Of a DNA stretch of 64,000 nt, positions 60,661 through 64,000 are shown piece by piece (position 1 is the stretch's first letter; each line of letters opens with the position of its first letter). Made by a program: the position numbers and the translations under genes. Origin of the DNA: Synanceia verrucosa. Lineage: Eukaryota; Chordata; Actinopteri; Perciformes; Synanceiidae. The notes beneath the pieces are model-generated. The model saw only the letters and a program-made list of their open reading frames with translations. It was not told the origin of the DNA and searched no databases. The stretch is from contig CM056563.1 in assembly GCA_029721515.1 (NCBI GenBank), positions 21,724,954 to 21,788,953 of the forward strand, given 5' to 3'.

Positions 60661-60937
60661 CTGCAGTGACTCAGGGGTCACAGTGACTCTGTAATGCGTC
60701 ATGTGAGACAATCTCTCTTTTCTCCATTTGAACTTTAATTAGACTTTATTAACATCACCATTTTGCAGTAATTATTTATCACAGATTATTACTCAGTCCA
60801 TCACATTATACATCATCTATCTTGAATAATGGACTTTGGAAAATGCTGATGAAGGACATCAGCTCAAAAGGAGAAACAGGAAGCGGCCTTTACTTTGGTA
60901 TTACAATGAGTTTCAGGTTCTCTTATCGCAGCACAAT

Positions 60938-60944
<7 letters not shown>

Positions 60945-60978
<34 letters not shown>
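60945..60978. repeat. (AT)n microsatellite
   Basis: An uninterrupted run of TA dinucleotides, about 17 units. A likely length-variable site. Confidence 0.9.
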
Positions 60979-60979
<1 letters not shown>

Positions 60980-60983
<4 letters not shown>

Positions 60984-62520
60984 TGATCAGTTGTTTATAT
61001 TATTATTATCAGCTTCTCCGTGATAGTTAAAGCCATTTTATTGCTGTATTTTATATTAAATGAGCAGTATCACTTCAGTTTTAACCTGAGCTGTTACATA
61101 GCGTTGTAGATGACACCTCAAAATAAACCTTTTATTTAATTTGGGTCTTGCTAACACATTACTAACATTATCTTCAGTGCAGCTTTCACCTTCTCACTGC
61201 ATACATTAGGTCTCTAGTGTACAAACTTACACAAAGAAATGTGCTTTCATTAACCTGCAGCGGCTTTATTACAGTAGTTGCTTATTGTATATGCCAAGGT
61301 AGAATATAACAAAACTATAAAAGAATCATGAGGTCACAAAACGTTAAGAAACATAAGATAATAACGATAAAACTATAAGGTCTGTTGTGTGTAGAGGAGC
61401 AATTATAGAGAAAGACAAATGAAATAGAAAAACATCAGTATACTGGGGGGAAAAAAAAGATGTGTTTTTTGTAAATCAACATCTGTTTCCAGCTGGGGTT
61501 ACTCATATAAATGTTATTTTATGTTCACGAGAAGAATTGAACAGACAGAGGATGCAAACAGCAGCCAAGCCTGTCTGTCTGTGGTGGTGTGTGATATGGT
61601 GATGGTGTAGAAAAACAGTCCATCAAAACTGCTCCTCCCCGGAGTATTTTCATATCGGGTGGATTGTGAAGGTTTTCTTTTATGCAGGTGTTGAATAGGC
61701 CAGGGCTTGCACAGGTATTTGTCTACTCTGTGGCAGGGCCAAGGGATTAGAGAGGCAAGCACTGTGTTGCCATGGTTTCCAGTCCAGCTCTGCCTGCCTC
61801 CAACACCGAGGATAGTTGTTCTTTGTTGGCCTTCAGTATCACACCAAACATAAGTGGGAGAGTTGAGAATAAAAAAAAAGGATCCTTATACAATAAAAAG
61901 ATGGGTTGTGAGTCATTATATACAGTATACTTGGCCCTTATGGTGGTCTGTATACTAATTTAAATTATAATGAAAAACAACGTGTGAGCCTAACATTCGG
62001 GATATTTCTTTATAAGATGCCATCTGTCCTGTTCACAGAGATCTGATGAAACAATAATACCAGCCGAGGCACCTTTTGCTTAACAATTCCTCTCAAAGGT
62101 CGACACCAATAAAAAAATTAGTCAAATATGAGGTATTGTTTTCTTTTCTCTATTTCAGAAAGACTTAATAACACTTACTTCATTCAGACAAAAGTATCTA
62201 GGGATTAAACCCTCAACTCTATGAATAAGGGATGACCCAGTCAGCCACACTCTTTAAACCACAACATGTTAGAAATAATGTCACTAAGTTGTTTTGGAAT
62301 AAAAAGTGAAATTAGCTGCAGGGCTGTTTGACTTTGCTTGGTGAGATTTTCATCTTTGCCTATTTTGACTCTGACCTGGTTCCAAAAACAGGTAACAGTA
62401 AACTACTTTTTCACAAAATACAATTTCACCAAATGAGCTCATAAAAAATGCATCCTGTGTTAACTCTTTTAAACACATGCTGAATGTGGCTTCAAAGTGA
62501 AAAGAGTACAACTTTGTCCT
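60980..62520. other. intergenic DNA, nothing specific seen
   Basis: Unique AT-rich sequence with small frames lacking domains. No element ends recognised. Confidence 0.4.
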
Positions 62521-62523
62521 AAC

Positions 62524-62976
62524 TTTTTGATTGCCGTTGATGTGTGTACACATACGTCAAAGTGGTTTTTCGGCAGCAGGCACAAGAGGGCACTCTTCCG
62601 CAGCCTATGTGTAATGTAAGGGCTTCTGGGAGATGTACTGTAGTCAGAGCATAAAGAGACGGTATATGCCACAGAGATCTAAGCAGGAAGTGGAGACGAT
62701 CGAGATTAAAAAGGAAAACGGACGGATTCTGGACAAAAAGTCACATTTTTGATTAAAGTGTTCTCTACCTCTGATAAAACAAGAATGGAACAAGGTAAAA
62801 AAAACAAACATTTTTTTCATGATGAAACAGAGAGTCTCTTCTTTCATTTGAGCTATTCAGTGTTTTCAGAGTCATAGTACAAAAATATTCTGTGGGTCTT
62901 TTTAAAAAATAACTCAAAATGGGCAAAAACGCTGGAACAAGGCACTTTCTGTTGTATAAAACCGCTGGCACTGAAA
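62524..62976 (-). mobile_element. MITE family A, copy 11
   Basis: Inverse orientation. It starts after CTAA with CTTTTTGATTGCC and ends near 'aaccgctggcactgaaag'. Both termini are eroded and no clean TTAA remains. The ZNF143-like block is interrupted by a short insertion ('gatgtactgtagtc', 62620-62645). Confidence 0.75.
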
Positions 62977-63364
62977 GACATGTGGATTTCATACCGTCAG
63001 TGGAACCAGATGTATTAAAAGTCACACCATAGTGTTTACAACACTAAATCTCTGGGTTTTCTGTTTGCTGTTGAATCTAGAAGCTTAGCCACGGCTCGAG
63101 AGAAAAGAGATAGCATCAATTACGTGTAGAAATACATGAGGATGATTATCATGAACTTCAAGGGCCTGATTTTCATGAACCACTGGTGCATAGAGAAGTC
63201 TACAGCACAAAGCACACAGAGCAGAGAGTATCTTTACACTCTGCAGAGAACGGGTTGTATTAGAACCTCATGATGAGTAAGGAAACTTTTTGTGATGTAG
63301 AGGTCAGTGTTTCTTCAGGAAACACACACACTTATCTTTTCTTTAAGTCAATTTCACATTTTTA
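62977..63364. other. intergenic DNA, nothing specific seen
   Basis: Unique sequence without recognised features. Confidence 0.4.
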
Positions 63365-63455
63365 CCTCATTGAGTGCCAGCGTTTGAGCCCATTTTAGTC
63401 ATATTTTAAGACCCAAAGAATATTTTGTACTATGTCTCCACAAACACAGAATAGA
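63365..63455 (+). mobile_element. MITE family A, copy 12, left end only
   Basis: CTCATTGAGTGCCAGCG, then 'aagacccaaagaatattttg' and 'tactatgtctcc', match the left ~120 bp of the family with a small deletion. It ends at about 'aacacagaatag'. Next is unrelated sequence that includes GCTGCCATCTTGGCAGG, a small palindrome with a YY1-like core. Confidence 0.7.
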
Positions 63456-64000
63456 GCTCCAGACGTCACGTGACTTGTTAACTTTTTAACGCTGCCATCT
63501 TGGCAGGAAAATCTGCATCAAAATGAATGAGCGGCACCAGCGGTGAATTTACACCTTCGGAGTTTTAAATCACAAGATATTACTATATGTACAAGTAAAT
63601 ACTAAAGACTAAATATCTGTGACCCTTATCATGCCCGCTGTATACTCCTCACAAATCTTGAAAAGGTTTAGTAGTTGTAGATGTTTTAAAATCTCTTCTC
63701 TCATGAATCATATTAGTAGAAATCACACAATGCTCTGTTCCTTGCTGTAATCACAAGAACAGACATGCAAACTGCACACCAGCAGACATAACGTGCATTG
63801 AGTTTTATCTGCAGGAAGACTGAAACGACTCTGCAGACAAACATTTTTACGTTGCGTTTGCTTGTTGCTGTGAACAACGGGAAGCACCGCAAAATCCACG
63901 CCATAATACCTTGGTCTAACGTGTGTTTAATGAAAGTACAACCATTCAGAATCATAATAAAAGTATGTAAATAAATCAGATATAAAGTTTAGGGAACGTT
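63456..64000. other. intergenic DNA, nothing specific seen
   Basis: Unique AT-rich sequence to the window end. The 80-aa minus-strand frame (63713-63955) has no recognised domain. Confidence 0.4.

Noticed and set aside
1..64000. CRISPR array, bacterial operon, phage or integrated virus
   Set aside because: Spliced kdm8, eukaryotic transposons and microsatellites show vertebrate DNA. No regularly spaced repeats, retroviral gag/pol/env frames or viral genes were seen.
1..64000. tRNA, rRNA or snRNA genes
   Set aside because: No A/B-box pair with a cloverleaf and no rRNA- or snRNA-like stretch was recognised by eye; a covariance-model scan was not possible.

Overview
This window looks like a teleost fish chromosome, probably percomorph-like. 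It has AT-rich intergenic DNA, many (GT)n tracts, and a dense mix of fish-type DNA transposons (Tc1, hAT and TTAA-flanked MITEs) with LINE 3' tails. No bacterial or viral gene organisation is present. The species cannot be named from the sequence alone.

Only one host gene can be supported: the 5' half of kdm8 (jmjd5), on the minus strand at the left edge. Four coding exons (1898-2347, 1437-1609, 190-322, 44-94) join in consistent phase. They encode about the first 269 residues; the iron-binding JmjC core lies beyond the left edge. An untranslated first exon with ETS-like motifs probably ends at 3544. The third intron to the right of the edge (323-1436) carries a small hAT element with a perfect 8-bp target duplication.

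The other ~60 kb, upstream of kdm8, has no convincing host exon. It holds stretches that look like unique, possibly conserved non-coding DNA (about 6.6-7.0, 14.55-14.9, 16.55-17.07, 30.9-31.5, 37.2-37.6, 44.6-44.9, 49.1-49.6 and 50.9-51.4 kb), set among repeats. From memory, human KDM8 also has a large gene desert on its 5' side, towards HS3ST4, so this may be a conserved regulatory desert; that is inference.

Mobile elements dominate from 9.8 kb onward. A 1,605-bp Tc1-like transposon (9840-11444) has perfect 51-bp inverted repeats and a DD34E transposase broken by two compensating frameshifts. Two relics of a second Tc1 family lie at 40.5-41.2 and 47.2-47.5 kb. hAT-type elements with clear 8-9 bp duplications are at 762-1115, 43499-43975, 51909-52687 and 55474-56224. 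An LINE 3' tail is nested in the third of these.

The most notable structure is one ~465-bp TTAA-flanked (piggyBac-type) MITE family, present as 12 full or partial copies between 22.4 and 63.5 kb and absent from the first 22 kb. Nine copies carry a motif resembling the ZNF143/STAF site. Two copies lie between longer direct repeats of the flanking DNA. Three further TTAA-flanked elements of different sequence are also present, and no piggyBac transposase is visible. I found no new multi-gene system; what may be undescribed here is the MITE family, its motif and its unusual insertion contexts.
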